A DNA stretch of 8,556 nt from Patescibacteria group bacterium (GTDB lineage Bacteria > Patescibacteriota > Microgenomatia > UM-FILTER-40-11): contig JAMCYY010000048.1 of the NCBI GenBank assembly GCA_023473205.1, positions 1-8,556 of the forward strand, given 5' to 3'. The notes beneath the pieces are model-generated. The model did not search any database, was not told the DNA's origin, and saw nothing but the letters and a program-made list of their open reading frames with translations. Below, piece after piece: positions 1-7,373 of the stretch. The translations under genes were made by a program, and so were the position numbers. Every line of letters begins with the position of its first letter. Position 1 is the first letter of the stretch.

Positions 1-845
1 TATTAAGCCAAAGTCTGCTATTAATAATTAGCCAAAATAAGGTGACGGCGAAAAAAGAAAATGCTGATGTCATTCAATCCGGGGTTCAGCTGATGAACTT
101 TGACACTCATTGGTTCTCTGCCCTTAATGTCCTTGAATATTTTTTTTGGTTTAAGTCAGGATTACATTTTTTTACTAAAATTGGCAAGGTCAGCCCTTTA
201 GGAGGGAATACTGTTTTTTTTAAAAAAGAGTGGCTGGAAAAAATCAATGGCTGGGATGAAACTTGTCTTACTGAAGATGCCGATGTCGGTATCCGCCTAA
301 CTCTCGCAGGAGCAAAAATTAGAGTCATTTATGACGAAAAGCATGCGACTCAGGAAGAAACTCCTCCCAACATAAAAAGTTTTATTAAACAAAGGACTCG
401 CTGGAACCAGGGATTTATGCAAATTTTACAGAAAAGGGATTGGCTAAAGTTACCTTCCTTAAAACAGAAGCTAATTGCGGGTTACATTTTATTTTCTCCG
501 GAAATTGGAGCTTTGCTGTTTTTTTATATCCCTCTGGCCTTTGGTATTGCCATAACAAAAAAGCTACCAATTCTCATTTCACTTTTTTCTTATTTACCAT
601 TTTATCTTTTTCTCTTCCAGCTTTTGGTAAACAGTATTGCCATTAATGAGTTTGCTAAAATCTATAAGCTCAAGGCTTCTTTGTGGACTTCAATTAAAAT
701 AATTTTGGCTTTTTATCCCTACCAGATATTATTAATGACCGCCTCCTTCCGTGCTGGCTACCGGCTCTTAGCTAAACAAATTGGTTGGGAAAAAACTTCT
801 CATGAAAACGCCCACCGGCTGCAAAGAAAGGAGTCAAATGAATAA
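1..845 (+). CDS. Processive-type family 2 glycosyltransferase, C-terminal part (5' end outside window)
   Basis: Membrane glycosyltransferase of family GT2 that transfers sugar from a nucleotide-sugar donor on the cytoplasmic face; substrate unknown. The reading frame is open from base 3, so the N-terminal part, with the nucleotide-binding DxD region, is missing, and the GTG at 42 is not a credible start. Visible hallmarks are 'PLGGNTVFF' near base 191, the 'TEDADVG' acidic catalytic motif at 270-290, and 'QRTRW' at 390-404, the Q(Q/R)xRW signature of processive synthases such as BcsA and hyaluronan or chitin synthases. About three to four hydrophobic segments follow (about 460-770), and the tail ends 'WEKTSHENAHR', common in this group. 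The stop overlaps the next gene by 8 bp, implying translational coupling to a GT39-GH8 fusion. The family is clear; the polymer made is inference. Confidence 0.9.
   Translation, partial: LSQSLLLIISQNKVTAKKENADVIQSGVQLMNFDTHWFSALNVLEYFFWFKSGLHFFTKIGKVSPLGGNTVFFKKEWLEKINGWDETCLTEDADVGIRLTLAGAKIRVIYDEKHATQEETPPNIKSFIKQRTRWNQGFMQILQKRDWLKLPSLKQKLIAGYILFSPEIGALLFFYIPLAFGIAITKKLPILISLFSYLPFYLFLFQLLVNSIAINEFAKIYKLKASLWTSIKIILAFYPYQILLMTASFRAGYRLLAKQIGWEKTSHENAHRLQRKESNE
827..833 (+). promoter_or_regulatory. Shine-Dalgarno AAAGGAG fixing the start of the GT39-GH8 gene
   Basis: AAAGGAG lies 4 bases before the ATG at 838, inside the 3' end of the upstream glycosyltransferase gene. It selects ATG 838 over the earlier in-frame TTG at 781, which would add 19 polar residues ahead of a good first membrane helix. 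Its position inside the previous gene fits coupled translation. Confidence 0.75.
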
Positions 846-3450
846 AACTATTTTTAAATCATTGGTCATTGTTGTAACTCTTTTTGTGGCTGCTTTTACC
901 CATAGCTACAATATGTTCAATTACCCTTATTATGAAAATGATGAAGGAACATATATGTCTCAATCATGGTCACTCCTTAACCAAGGCAAACTTGCTCCTT
1001 ATACCTATTGGTATGATCATGCCCCTGCAGGATGGGTTTTAATTGCAGGTTGGGTGAAGCTAACTGGAGGAATTTTTACTTTTGGCCACTCAATTAATTC
1101 GGGCAGGACTTTGATGTTCATCATCCACTTGGCTACCTGTTTACTTCTTTTTTACATCACCCAAAAATTAAGCGGGAAACTTTTCCCCGGAGTAATCGCG
1201 GTTTTAGTCTTTTCTCTTTCTCCCCTGGCAATTTACTTCCAAAGAAGGGTCCTTTTGGATAATATTATGGTTTTCTGGATACTTCTTTCCCTCGCTTTAC
1301 TTTTACAAAGAGCCCTAAAATTGAGGTATGTTCTTCTAAGTGCGCTCACTTTTAGTTTGGCAATTTTAACCAAAGAAAATGCGATCTTTTTTTTACCTGC
1401 CTTTTTATATGCAATTTATGCCCAATCTTTAAAAGAAAACCGAAACTTTGCCCTTGGCCAATGGTTAGCGGTTAGCGGACTGATAGTTTCAACCTATTTT
1501 CTTTTCGCATTTTTGCAAGGAGAGCTACTGCCAACGGGAATTTTTAACAATCAACCTCATGTCAGCTTGTTTTCAACTTTACAATTTCAATTTACCCGCG
1601 GCAGCCGCTTACCTTTTTGGAACCCCCAGAGTGACTTTTACGTCAACCTTCAAGAATGGCTGCGAAAGGACGCTTTTACGATTGTTGCCGGAGCCGTTTC
1701 TACCATTGTTAGCTTTCTCCTCTCGGTAAAAGTCCGCCAGCTAAGAATTCCTTTGCTTTTGGCGTTACTTTTTTGGATTTTCTTATTGCGGGGAAAAGTA
1801 ATTATTGATTTTTATGTTATTCCGGCCATTCCTTTATTGTCTTTAAATCTAGGTATTCTCTTAGGTTACTTGTCCAATCACCTTAGTTCAAAAATGCGCC
1901 TTTATTTTCAAGGTTTCTCTTTTTTAGTTTTATTAATCGGCGTCTATTTGGCCAATACTACCGTTTCCTTCAATACCTATTTTAGCAATGAAACCGGTAT
2001 CCAAATTATGGCGATTAATTGGGTTAAACAAAACCTTTCCCCTGAAAGTTATTTAATTACTGATAATTATGCTTATACAGAACTCCATGATCCAGGATTT
2101 ATTAATACTAAAGTTTTCAAAAACGCTGATTGGTTTTGGAAACTGGATTATGATCCGGAAATTATTGAACAGAAATACCAAGGCGAATGGCAAAAAATTA
2201 ACTATCTGGTAATGAGCCATGAAATGATTAAACAGATCAGCCTTGGTTCACAAAATTCATTGAAAAAAGCTTTTGATAATGCCACGGAAATTATTTTTTG
2301 GAAAAACAAATATGGCTCGCTCTTTGATTTAAGAAAACTTGTTAGCAAAAACGGAGATTGGGCGGCCATTTTCAAAATCAATACCCAGGAACAAATTATT
2401 CTTCACCAATCTTGGGTTTTTTTCAAGAAAAATTTTATTAAAAATTATGGGCAGGTAATTGACCCTAATAATAACGACGCAACCACTTCTGAAGGCCAAG
2501 CTTACACCATGTTAAGAGCGGTTTGGGAAGATGACCAGGCGACTTTTGACGGAGTTTGGCAATGGACCAAAGATCACCTCCAATATCGCCTAGATGACAA
2601 ACTCCTTTCTTGGCTTTGGGTAAAAGGGGAAAAAGATTATCAACTGGGTGACAGCGCTTCGGCAACCGACGCCGACGAAGATATCGCCTTAGCCTTACTT
2701 ATTGCCTATAAAAAATGGGGTGAAGAAAAATATTTATCCCAGGCAAAAGAAATTATTAATGACATTTGGAAAAAAGAAGTCGTCAGCATCAACGGACATT
2801 ACCTTTTAGTTGCCGGCACTGATAATAAAAAGAGAAATGGTTATTTAGTTAATCCTTCATATTTTTCCCCTGCCTCTTACCAAATTTTTGCTAGAATTGA
2901 TGCCAGCCATCCCTGGAATCAATTAGCTGATGATTCATATTGGGCATTAAATAAGATTACCAGCCAGGGAAACAATAAAATTTTTCTTCCTCAAAATTGG
3001 GTAGTCATTAATGAAAATTGGCAAATAAGTTCTGCCTCTCCTTACATAGAAAAAAATTCAGATTTTTATGGTTTTGATTCTTTTCGCATAACCTGGAGGC
3101 TGGCTCTGGATGTTGTTTGGTTTAACAATCCCAAAGCAAAAAACTATCTCAAAAAAGTTTCCCCATTTTTTACTAATCAGTGGTTAAATAAAGGAAATTT
3201 TGCTTCTTTGTATGACCTTTCCGGGCAAGAACAATCTGATTACCAAAACCTTAGTACGGCGACAGGGGCCTTAGCCACTCTTTCAATTACCAATCCTGAA
3301 ATGGCAAAAGACATTTTCCAAAAATTATACAAGGAGACTTTTGATTTTAATGAAGGATTCTGGAAAGACAAAAATGATTATTATGACCAAAGCTGGGGGT
3401 GGTTTGCCAGCGCCATTTATTCCCATAATCTCCCTAACCTTTGGCAATAA
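838..3450 (+). CDS. GT39/PMT-like membrane glycosyltransferase fused to a GH8 glycoside hydrolase domain
   Basis: An 870-residue two-part enzyme. Residues 1 to about 380 resemble GT-C/GT39 (PMT_2, ArnT-like) lipid-linked sugar transferases. They have about ten hydrophobic helices, the first-loop acidic pair D35-E36, 'YDHAPAG' at 59-65, 'QRRVLLDN' at 135-142 and 'TKENAIFFLP' at 178-187. Residues about 380-520 form the soluble domain usual after such helices. Residues about 523-870 match GH8 (CelA/BcsZ type): 'TSEGQAY' with E552 as likely general acid, 'SATDADEDIALAL' with D611 and D613, 'NPSYFSP', and 'DSFRITWRLALD' with D747 a candidate base. The membrane topology puts the hydrolase outside the membrane. 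GH8 enzymes cut beta-1,4-glucans or related chains, and BcsZ accompanies cellulose synthase. With the overlapping GT2 gene this suggests a glycan synthesis and trimming unit. Both domains are clear; the substrate is inference. Confidence 0.85.
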   Translation: MNKTIFKSLVIVVTLFVAAFTHSYNMFNYPYYENDEGTYMSQSWSLLNQGKLAPYTYWYDHAPAGWVLIAGWVKLTGGIFTFGHSINSGRTLMFIIHLATCLLLFYITQKLSGKLFPGVIAVLVFSLSPLAIYFQRRVLLDNIMVFWILLSLALLLQRALKLRYVLLSALTFSLAILTKENAIFFLPAFLYAIYAQSLKENRNFALGQWLAVSGLIVSTYFLFAFLQGELLPTGIFNNQPHVSLFSTLQFQFTRGSRLPFWNPQSDFYVNLQEWLRKDAFTIVAGAVSTIVSFLLSVKVRQLRIPLLLALLFWIFLLRGKVIIDFYVIPAIPLLSLNLGILLGYLSNHLSSKMRLYFQGFSFLVLLIGVYLANTTVSFNTYFSNETGIQIMAINWVKQNLSPESYLITDNYAYTELHDPGFINTKVFKNADWFWKLDYDPEIIEQKYQGEWQKINYLVMSHEMIKQISLGSQNSLKKAFDNATEIIFWKNKYGSLFDLRKLVSKNGDWAAIFKINTQEQIILHQSWVFFKKNFIKNYGQVIDPNNNDATTSEGQAYTMLRAVWEDDQATFDGVWQWTKDHLQYRLDDKLLSWLWVKGEKDYQLGDSASATDADEDIALALLIAYKKWGEEKYLSQAKEIINDIWKKEVVSINGHYLLVAGTDNKKRNGYLVNPSYFSPASYQIFARIDASHPWNQLADDSYWALNKITSQGNNKIFLPQNWVVINENWQISSASPYIEKNSDFYGFDSFRITWRLALDVVWFNNPKAKNYLKKVSPFFTNQWLNKGNFASLYDLSGQEQSDYQNLSTATGALATLSITNPEMAKDIFQKLYKETFDFNEGFWKDKNDYYDQSWGWFASAIYSHNLPNLWQ

Positions 3451-3551
3451 AAATTCTTACCGATTTATTACCTATTTTTTATTTTCTACGCAAGCAATAA
3501 ATCTATGATGAAGTTAATTTAATAATTTTTTATCCAAGAAAGGAGCCTTCT
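3451..3551 (+). promoter_or_regulatory. Intergenic region with possible -10 box and clear ribosome binding site
   Basis: The 101 bases between the GT39-GH8 gene and the next gene are very AT-rich. TATGAT at 3504-3509 fits a -10 hexamer, but no convincing -35 lies about 17 bases upstream, so the promoter is tentative. AAGAAAGGAG at 3536-3545 is a good Shine-Dalgarno 6 bases before ATG 3552. No hairpin with a U-tract was seen, so termination of the upstream operon here is not supported. Confidence 0.35.
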
Positions 3552-3869
3552 ATGGCAAATACTAATAATCCAGGGGTTAGCGAAATTTCTTCAGACCACG
3601 ACGAGGTAAAAAAATGGGCGGAAGAACGAGGAGGCGTCCCTTCTATTGTTAAGGGGACAGGAGGAGAAGGAAAACCAGGAATTTTAAGATTTGATTTCCC
3701 TGATGTTGGACCGAAAGCTAATTTAGAGCACATTTCCTGGGATGAGTTTTTTAAAGTTTTCGATGAAAAAGACCTTGCCTTGCTTTATCAGGAAAAAACT
3801 TCAACTGGGGAAATAAGCCGATTTAACAAATTTGTCAGCCGAAGCTGTTTAGAAGAAGAAAAAGACTAA
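3552..3869 (+). CDS. Small acidic conserved protein of the family often mislabelled '1,4-alpha-glucan branching enzyme'
   Basis: A 105-residue soluble acidic protein without signal peptide or membrane segment, so probably cytosolic. I recognise the pattern from a widespread small bacterial family of unknown function: 'DHDEVKKWAEERGG' near the start, then 'PGILRFDFPDVG', 'LEHISWDEFFKVFDEKDLALLYQE' (split here by function only in memory) and 'SRFNKFVSR' near the end. Databases often call relatives '1,4-alpha-glucan branching enzyme', but at this size the protein cannot hold the GH13 barrel, so that name should not be carried over. The start is fixed by AAGAAAGGAG 6 bases upstream. The 81-residue gene follows after 22 bases, probably co-transcribed. 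Family identity is from memory of its motifs; the function is unknown. Confidence 0.75.
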   Translation: MANTNNPGVSEISSDHDEVKKWAEERGGVPSIVKGTGGEGKPGILRFDFPDVGPKANLEHISWDEFFKVFDEKDLALLYQEKTSTGEISRFNKFVSRSCLEEEKD

Positions 3870-3891
3870 TAATAAATTCCTAATTATTCTC

Positions 3892-4137
3892 ATGTCAAAA
3901 AAAAAGAGAGAGATAACTAAAAAGGAAGTCCAGGCAATGAAAGAAAATCCTGAACTTTTTGACGAAGAGACTATCGGGGGATCAATGCCTAACCCGGAAT
4001 CTGATGATGACACGCTAGAGGGAGTTCAAGAATGGGGTTTATATGAAAATTCCGACCAGGAACATCTTCAAGAATTAGACCTGCCCAAGGAAGTAGATAA
4101 AGCAGAAAAAACCAGAAGAAGGAAAAGAAGGGAATAA
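3892..4137 (+). CDS. Small charged hypothetical protein
   Basis: An 81-residue highly charged protein with three zones: a Lys-rich N-terminus ('SKKKREITKKEV'), an acidic centre ('ESDDDTLEGVQEWGLYEN') and an Arg/Lys-rich tail ('KTRRRKRRE'). There is no signal peptide or membrane helix, so it is probably cytosolic. The 'EETIGGSMPNPESDDD' stretch faintly recalls the small DUF6335-type proteins, but I cannot confirm this by eye. It starts 22 bases after the 105-residue gene and has no clear Shine-Dalgarno; the ATG at 3937 is an alternative start. It ends 22 bases before the convergent 628-residue gene, with no obvious terminator between. The basic ends could bind nucleic acid, but that is a guess. 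Confidence 0.6.
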   Translation: MSKKKREITKKEVQAMKENPELFDEETIGGSMPNPESDDDTLEGVQEWGLYENSDQEHLQELDLPKEVDKAEKTRRRKRRE

Positions 4138-4159
4138 AACAATTTATTTATTTCTGTTT

Positions 4160-6046
4160 CTAACTCAGTTTTCTTTTGATTAAAGTTGAGATCAGAAGAA
4201 GAGGGAGGGTAACCGTTAGCCAGGCCAGGTTAATTCTAATCTTTTTTGGTTCCTCACCTGAAAGAGATTCCCTTTCAATTTCAAGATCTTGGGGAGAAGT
4301 TGTTTCCGAAGCTACTCCCGCAACCATCGGTAATTTTTTTGGCCGATAAACTTCTACGGTGGGCGTTGGGGTTAATTCCAGGTCTAAAAGTTCTTCTTCA
4401 CTTTCAACTTGATCTTCAGTAATATTTTCATCTTCGGTCTCATTAAGAAAAGCCTCTAACTCAGGAATTAAAGTCGTAGTAGGAATTGGGGTAGGAGAAA
4501 TGTCTGGTACCGGGGTTTCAGTATCCTTTTTACCAAAAGGTAAAAAGTCACCTACCCATTTACCAAAGACATTTATTACGGTTACAACTACTTTTGCCCC
4601 ACTGGAAATATTGTTATTGACAAAATTAACCACATTGGCCACCACTTTAGCATCTCCAGTCTTAATCGTTGAATTTCCTCCAGTATTTTCACTGGCTGAA
4701 TTATGGCCAGTATCAGCGGAAAGGTTAAGATTATTAATAATTTTTCCCTGATTTTCCTGGCCAACCGATGAACTAAGAGAAACGTTTCCTTCTGGACTAA
4801 TCGTTAAATCAGCGCCAGCGGAATCAGAAACAGCTTCTCCTTCAGAAACGTCAACAATTTTTCCTAACCATTCACCTGCCTGGTTGATCAAAACAATAAA
4901 CCAAGTTCCGCCATCAACATTAGTATTGGCCACATTTACAGTTTGAACCTCAACTTGCGTTTCTCCGGTTTCAATTTTAGAATCTCCACCAGTATTTTTT
5001 TCAGTTTGGTTTTCACCGGTATTAGCGTTTAAAACAAAATTGTTTTCAATTATTGCCTCATTAGTTTGGTTTGAACTATCAGCGTCAACTGAAGTTAAAG
5101 TAGCCGAAGATTCGGCCGCTAATTCTTCAGGCAAGATAATATCACCATTTAAATCTCCATAAATATTAACCACTCCAACTAAAACATTACCTTCTAAATT
5201 ATTATTGGCTAAATTAATTACATTCGCACTAACATTGGCATCCCCTGTTTGGATTTTCGAATCACCATTAGTATTAAAATCTGTTTGGTTTTCACCAGAG
5301 GCAGCCGTAAGAATCAGGTTATTTTCTAAAAATGCATCATTACTTTGAAAAGTTTTTTCTTCACTAATACTGGCTGAAGGACCCTGCGGATCAGACAAAG
5401 AAAAATCAAGGACAAGGTCTCCATTTTGGTCATCAACAACATTAAACTCCTTAACTGTTAAACCATCAATATTAGTATTAGCCGCAACCACGACTGTTGC
5501 CCCGGCATTAGCTTCTCCGGTTTTAATCATTGAGTCTCCAAGGTTATTGGATGCAGAATTTGCGCCAGTATCTGAAGTTTCTTTAATTTCATTACTCGTT
5601 TCGGTACTTTGACTCTGTTGAATTGAAGAACCTTGGTTATCACTATTCACTTGCTCGTCATTAACCACGGTACTTGTTTGCCCAATAACGATAATTTCTC
5701 CTTCACTCGTCACATCACCTGTTTCAATAATCGTTTCTCCAACTTGATGGTCAGCTATTTCTGAGTTAGATAACGGCTCAGAGGTTGGCGTTGGTGAAAG
5801 AAGGTTATCTGAACTTTCCAAGGGAACAGATGTCAGAGTAGGACTCGGTTCTGACACAGGAGGCGCTTCAGTAGGAATAATTGTTGGAGGAACAGGTTCC
5901 GGAGTAGGACTTAATATTTGCTCCAGTGAAGGAGAATCCGGCATCGAAGGGACGGCTGGAGGAGTCGGTACTTCTACCCCATAAGCCTTAGTTTGAAAAA
6001 AGATTAAGGCAATTATGAAAAAAACTATCAATATTTTTTTTATCAT
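4160..6046 (-). CDS. Large surface protein with four Asn/Gly/Thr-rich repeats and a C-terminal membrane anchor
   Basis: A 628-residue exported protein with no cysteine. Residues 1-22 are a Sec-type signal peptide (Lys-rich start, hydrophobic core). Residues 26-92 are a Pro/Ser/Thr-rich spacer with 'SPTPEP' and 'SPTPTSEP' stretches. Repeats follow with cores at about 160-195, 250-286, 343-380 and 446-483, consensus TGxNxxxxNTGGdSxIxTGdA then NxaNxNxxG, plus a half-unit at about 104-128 ('ETIIETGDV'). A second Pro/Thr-rich and acidic linker (about 510-565) leads to 'KKLPMVAG' at 570-577. A hydrophobic helix at about 605-622 and the basic tail 'KRKLS' suggest a cell-envelope anchor with the bulk outside. 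No Shine-Dalgarno precedes ATG 6046; the upstream bases are A/U only. The gene lies 88 bases downstream of a protein with the same repeat. The fold is perhaps a beta-solenoid (inference); function unknown. Confidence 0.8.
   Translation of the reverse strand: MIKKILIVFFIIALIFFQTKAYGVEVPTPPAVPSMPDSPSLEQILSPTPEPVPPTIIPTEAPPVSEPSPTLTSVPLESSDNLLSPTPTSEPLSNSEIADHQVGETIIETGDVTSEGEIIVIGQTSTVVNDEQVNSDNQGSSIQQSQSTETSNEIKETSDTGANSASNNLGDSMIKTGEANAGATVVVAANTNIDGLTVKEFNVVDDQNGDLVLDFSLSDPQGPSASISEEKTFQSNDAFLENNLILTAASGENQTDFNTNGDSKIQTGDANVSANVINLANNNLEGNVLVGVVNIYGDLNGDIILPEELAAESSATLTSVDADSSNQTNEAIIENNFVLNANTGENQTEKNTGGDSKIETGETQVEVQTVNVANTNVDGGTWFIVLINQAGEWLGKIVDVSEGEAVSDSAGADLTISPEGNVSLSSSVGQENQGKIINNLNLSADTGHNSASENTGGNSTIKTGDAKVVANVVNFVNNNISSGAKVVVTVINVFGKWVGDFLPFGKKDTETPVPDISPTPIPTTTLIPELEAFLNETEDENITEDQVESEEELLDLELTPTPTVEVYRPKKLPMVAGVASETTSPQDLEIERESLSGEEPKKIRINLAWLTVTLPLLLISTLIKRKLS
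4598..5569 (-). repeat. Four diverged repeat units (90-103 residues) in the 628-residue surface protein
   Basis: Cores lie at 5462-5569, 5189-5299, 4907-5020 and 4598-4711, with periods of 90, 93 and 103 residues. Each core carries a TGxN motif, an NTGG-like turn, an IxTG motif and an NxxNxN motif. Between the last three cores sit variable hydrophobic insertions such as 'VGVVNIYGDLNGDI', 'FIVLINQAGEWLGKI' and 'VVTVINVFGKWVGDF', which are themselves alignable. The DNA copies are diverged, so this is an old protein-level repeat rather than a recent tandem duplication. Confidence 0.75.
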
Positions 6047-6072
6047 TTTATTTATAAAAACTTTAAACTTTC

Positions 6073-6130
6073 ATTTGGTAGGGCAGGGCGCTTTATTAAG
6101 TGCAAATAAAACAACCCTGCGCCCCCAAAT
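6073..6130 (-). other. GC-rich stem-loop between the two repeat-protein genes; weak terminator or processing site
   Basis: The outer arms are ATTTGG (6073-6078) and CCAAAT (6125-6130). Inside, two mutually exclusive GC pairings are possible: GGGCGC (6086-6091) with GCGCCC (6119-6124), or GCAGGG (6083-6088) with CCCTGC (6115-6120). TTTATT (6092-6097) pairs with AATAAA (6105-6110) as an inner stem. It starts 5 bases after the stop of the 412-residue gene. On the minus strand a U-run appears only some 13 bases beyond the stem, so it is not a classic rho-independent terminator. Partial termination, mRNA 3'-end protection or attenuation would set different levels of the two proteins. Confidence 0.45.
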
Positions 6131-6134
6131 TTAT

Positions 6135-7373
6135 TTAAAAAAAGCCAAAAATTCCTCCCAAATCAAAGTCAAAACTGATTTCTGGTAACCATGACCCTAA
6201 ATTAACGGAATTTAAACCAGAGGTATTAGTTACGTTATTGTTTGACGTTACCAAACCGGTATGGATGGTATTCCAGAGGTTAGAGTTAACCTCTCCGGTA
6301 TTATCGCTAGCATCATTTAATCCCGAACTGGGGTTCGCACTTACTTGGTTGAACGAATCGAAAAGATTACCTGTTTCGTTTTCTCCACCCTGGAAGATCT
6401 GCATCTGGTTTTCTTCTTGACTATTTACTTCATTAGTTGACCCAGAACCATTGCTGATTACTTGGGCAGATGTCTCAGCTAAAAGAGAATCAAAATCAGC
6501 TAAGTTGAAATTTGCCAGATTATCAATCGTGGTATTGGCTGTTGCTGAACCAGTTTCGATGGTAACTCCTGCCTTAGTGTTAAATTTGGCATTGTTATTG
6601 CCCGTATAAGCCAAACTGTCAACAATGTTTTCCACTAAAGCATCATTTTCTTGAACGGCTAAAATTGAATTACTTGCCGACAAATTGGCAGTATTGTTGC
6701 TACCTGAACCATTTCCAGAAATTTCAACTTCTTTTTGATCGTCTCCCAAAAAATAATCAGCGAGATTACCGGCATTTAACCAATTAGCATTGGCTTCATT
6801 TTTTACATTAACATTACTCGTTGCCGGAGCAGTCCTAATTGTTACTGTACCGCCAGTATTATCATCAGCCTGATTATCACCGCTTCCTGCTTCTGAAGAA
6901 ATACTGTTGGTAATTACAGCAGTATTTTCTTGAAAGACAGTTGTTTCTTGTGTTGTTTCCCCAGTCACGGTATTAGTTGAATTAGAACCATTACCCGTAA
7001 TCTTTATCAAACTTGAATTGTCATTATCTAAAGAGGGACATTCACCCAAATCAGCAACATTAATATTGGCCGTATTAGAAACATTCGTATTTGTTGTCGC
7101 TGAACCACTTTCAATTGTGACACTGCCATCAGTATTCCCATCAGCTTGATTGCCACCGCTAGTAGCTGTTGAACTAATGACATTGGTTATCCTGGCAGAA
7201 TTGTTTTGGACAACTGTTTTAGATTGATTGGAAACAATGTTTGCAGATGAAGAGCTACCGGCTCCGTTACCGCTAATTTCCGAACTCTCTTCCTCAGCCC
7301 AAACAACTGGTACCAAAGTATTAAATAGCAAAGCAAAAGCAGAAATTGTTGTTAATATTTTTTTTATTTTCAT
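6135..7373 (-). CDS. Secreted protein built from four GNGSGS/NTGG-type repeats
   Basis: A 412-residue exported protein. Residues 1-26 form a signal peptide (MKIKK, hydrophobic core, likely cleavage after 'VVWA'). Nearly all the rest is four repeats at about 33-124, 125-217, 218-305 and 306-412. Each opens with I(S/T)GNGxxSxN (the fourth diverged), continues VxQxNxAxIxNxI, then SGxNxAxxNTGG, VTIxTGxAT and NVxNxANxN. Composition is rich in Asn, Ser, Thr and Gly, with one cysteine near residue 112. There is no C-terminal membrane anchor; the protein ends with the aromatic-rich 'GGIFGFF', which might serve in assembly or retention. ATG 7373 is chosen because GAAAGGAGGT lies 7 bases upstream; a GTG at 7403 in frame would put that site inside the gene. 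The repeat core matches the downstream 628-residue protein, so the two may assemble together. Function unknown; a structural surface role is inferred. Confidence 0.8.
   Translation of the reverse strand: MKIKKILTTISAFALLFNTLVPVVWAEEESSEISGNGAGSSSSANIVSNQSKTVVQNNSARITNVISSTATSGGNQADGNTDGSVTIESGSATTNTNVSNTANINVADLGECPSLDNDNSSLIKITGNGSNSTNTVTGETTQETTVFQENTAVITNSISSEAGSGDNQADDNTGGTVTIRTAPATSNVNVKNEANANWLNAGNLADYFLGDDQKEVEISGNGSGSNNTANLSASNSILAVQENDALVENIVDSLAYTGNNNAKFNTKAGVTIETGSATANTTIDNLANFNLADFDSLLAETSAQVISNGSGSTNEVNSQEENQMQIFQGGENETGNLFDSFNQVSANPSSGLNDASDNTGEVNSNLWNTIHTGLVTSNNNVTNTSGLNSVNLGSWLPEISFDFDLGGIFGFF
6138..7277 (-). repeat. Four repeat units (about 88-107 residues) in the 412-residue secreted protein
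   Basis: Units lie at 7002-7277, 6723-7001, 6459-6722 and 6138-6458. The first three are regular and start with ISGNG or ITGNG. The last is degenerate, beginning 'ISNGSGSTN', with an inserted Phe-containing stretch and a hydrophobic tail. The second half of each unit (NxAxxNTGGxVTIxTGxAT) is the part shared with the neighbouring 628-residue protein. Confidence 0.75.

Noticed and set aside
42..44. GTG 42 as the true start of the GT2 gene
   Set aside because: The frame is open back to the window edge and the N-terminal catalytic part of the domain is absent, so the gene is simply cut.
781..837. Earlier TTG start for the GT39-GH8 gene
   Set aside because: No ribosome site precedes it, it adds polar residues before the first membrane helix, and AAAGGAG at 827-833 points to ATG 838.
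4138..4159. Bidirectional terminator between the convergent genes
   Set aside because: The 22-base gap is A/T-rich but holds no inverted repeat that I could find.
4500..4751. Open frame on the + strand opposite the 628-residue gene
   Set aside because: No ribosome site and no family resemblance; it is explained by the codon composition of the repeat gene on the other strand. Similar frames opposite other genes were rejected for the same reason.
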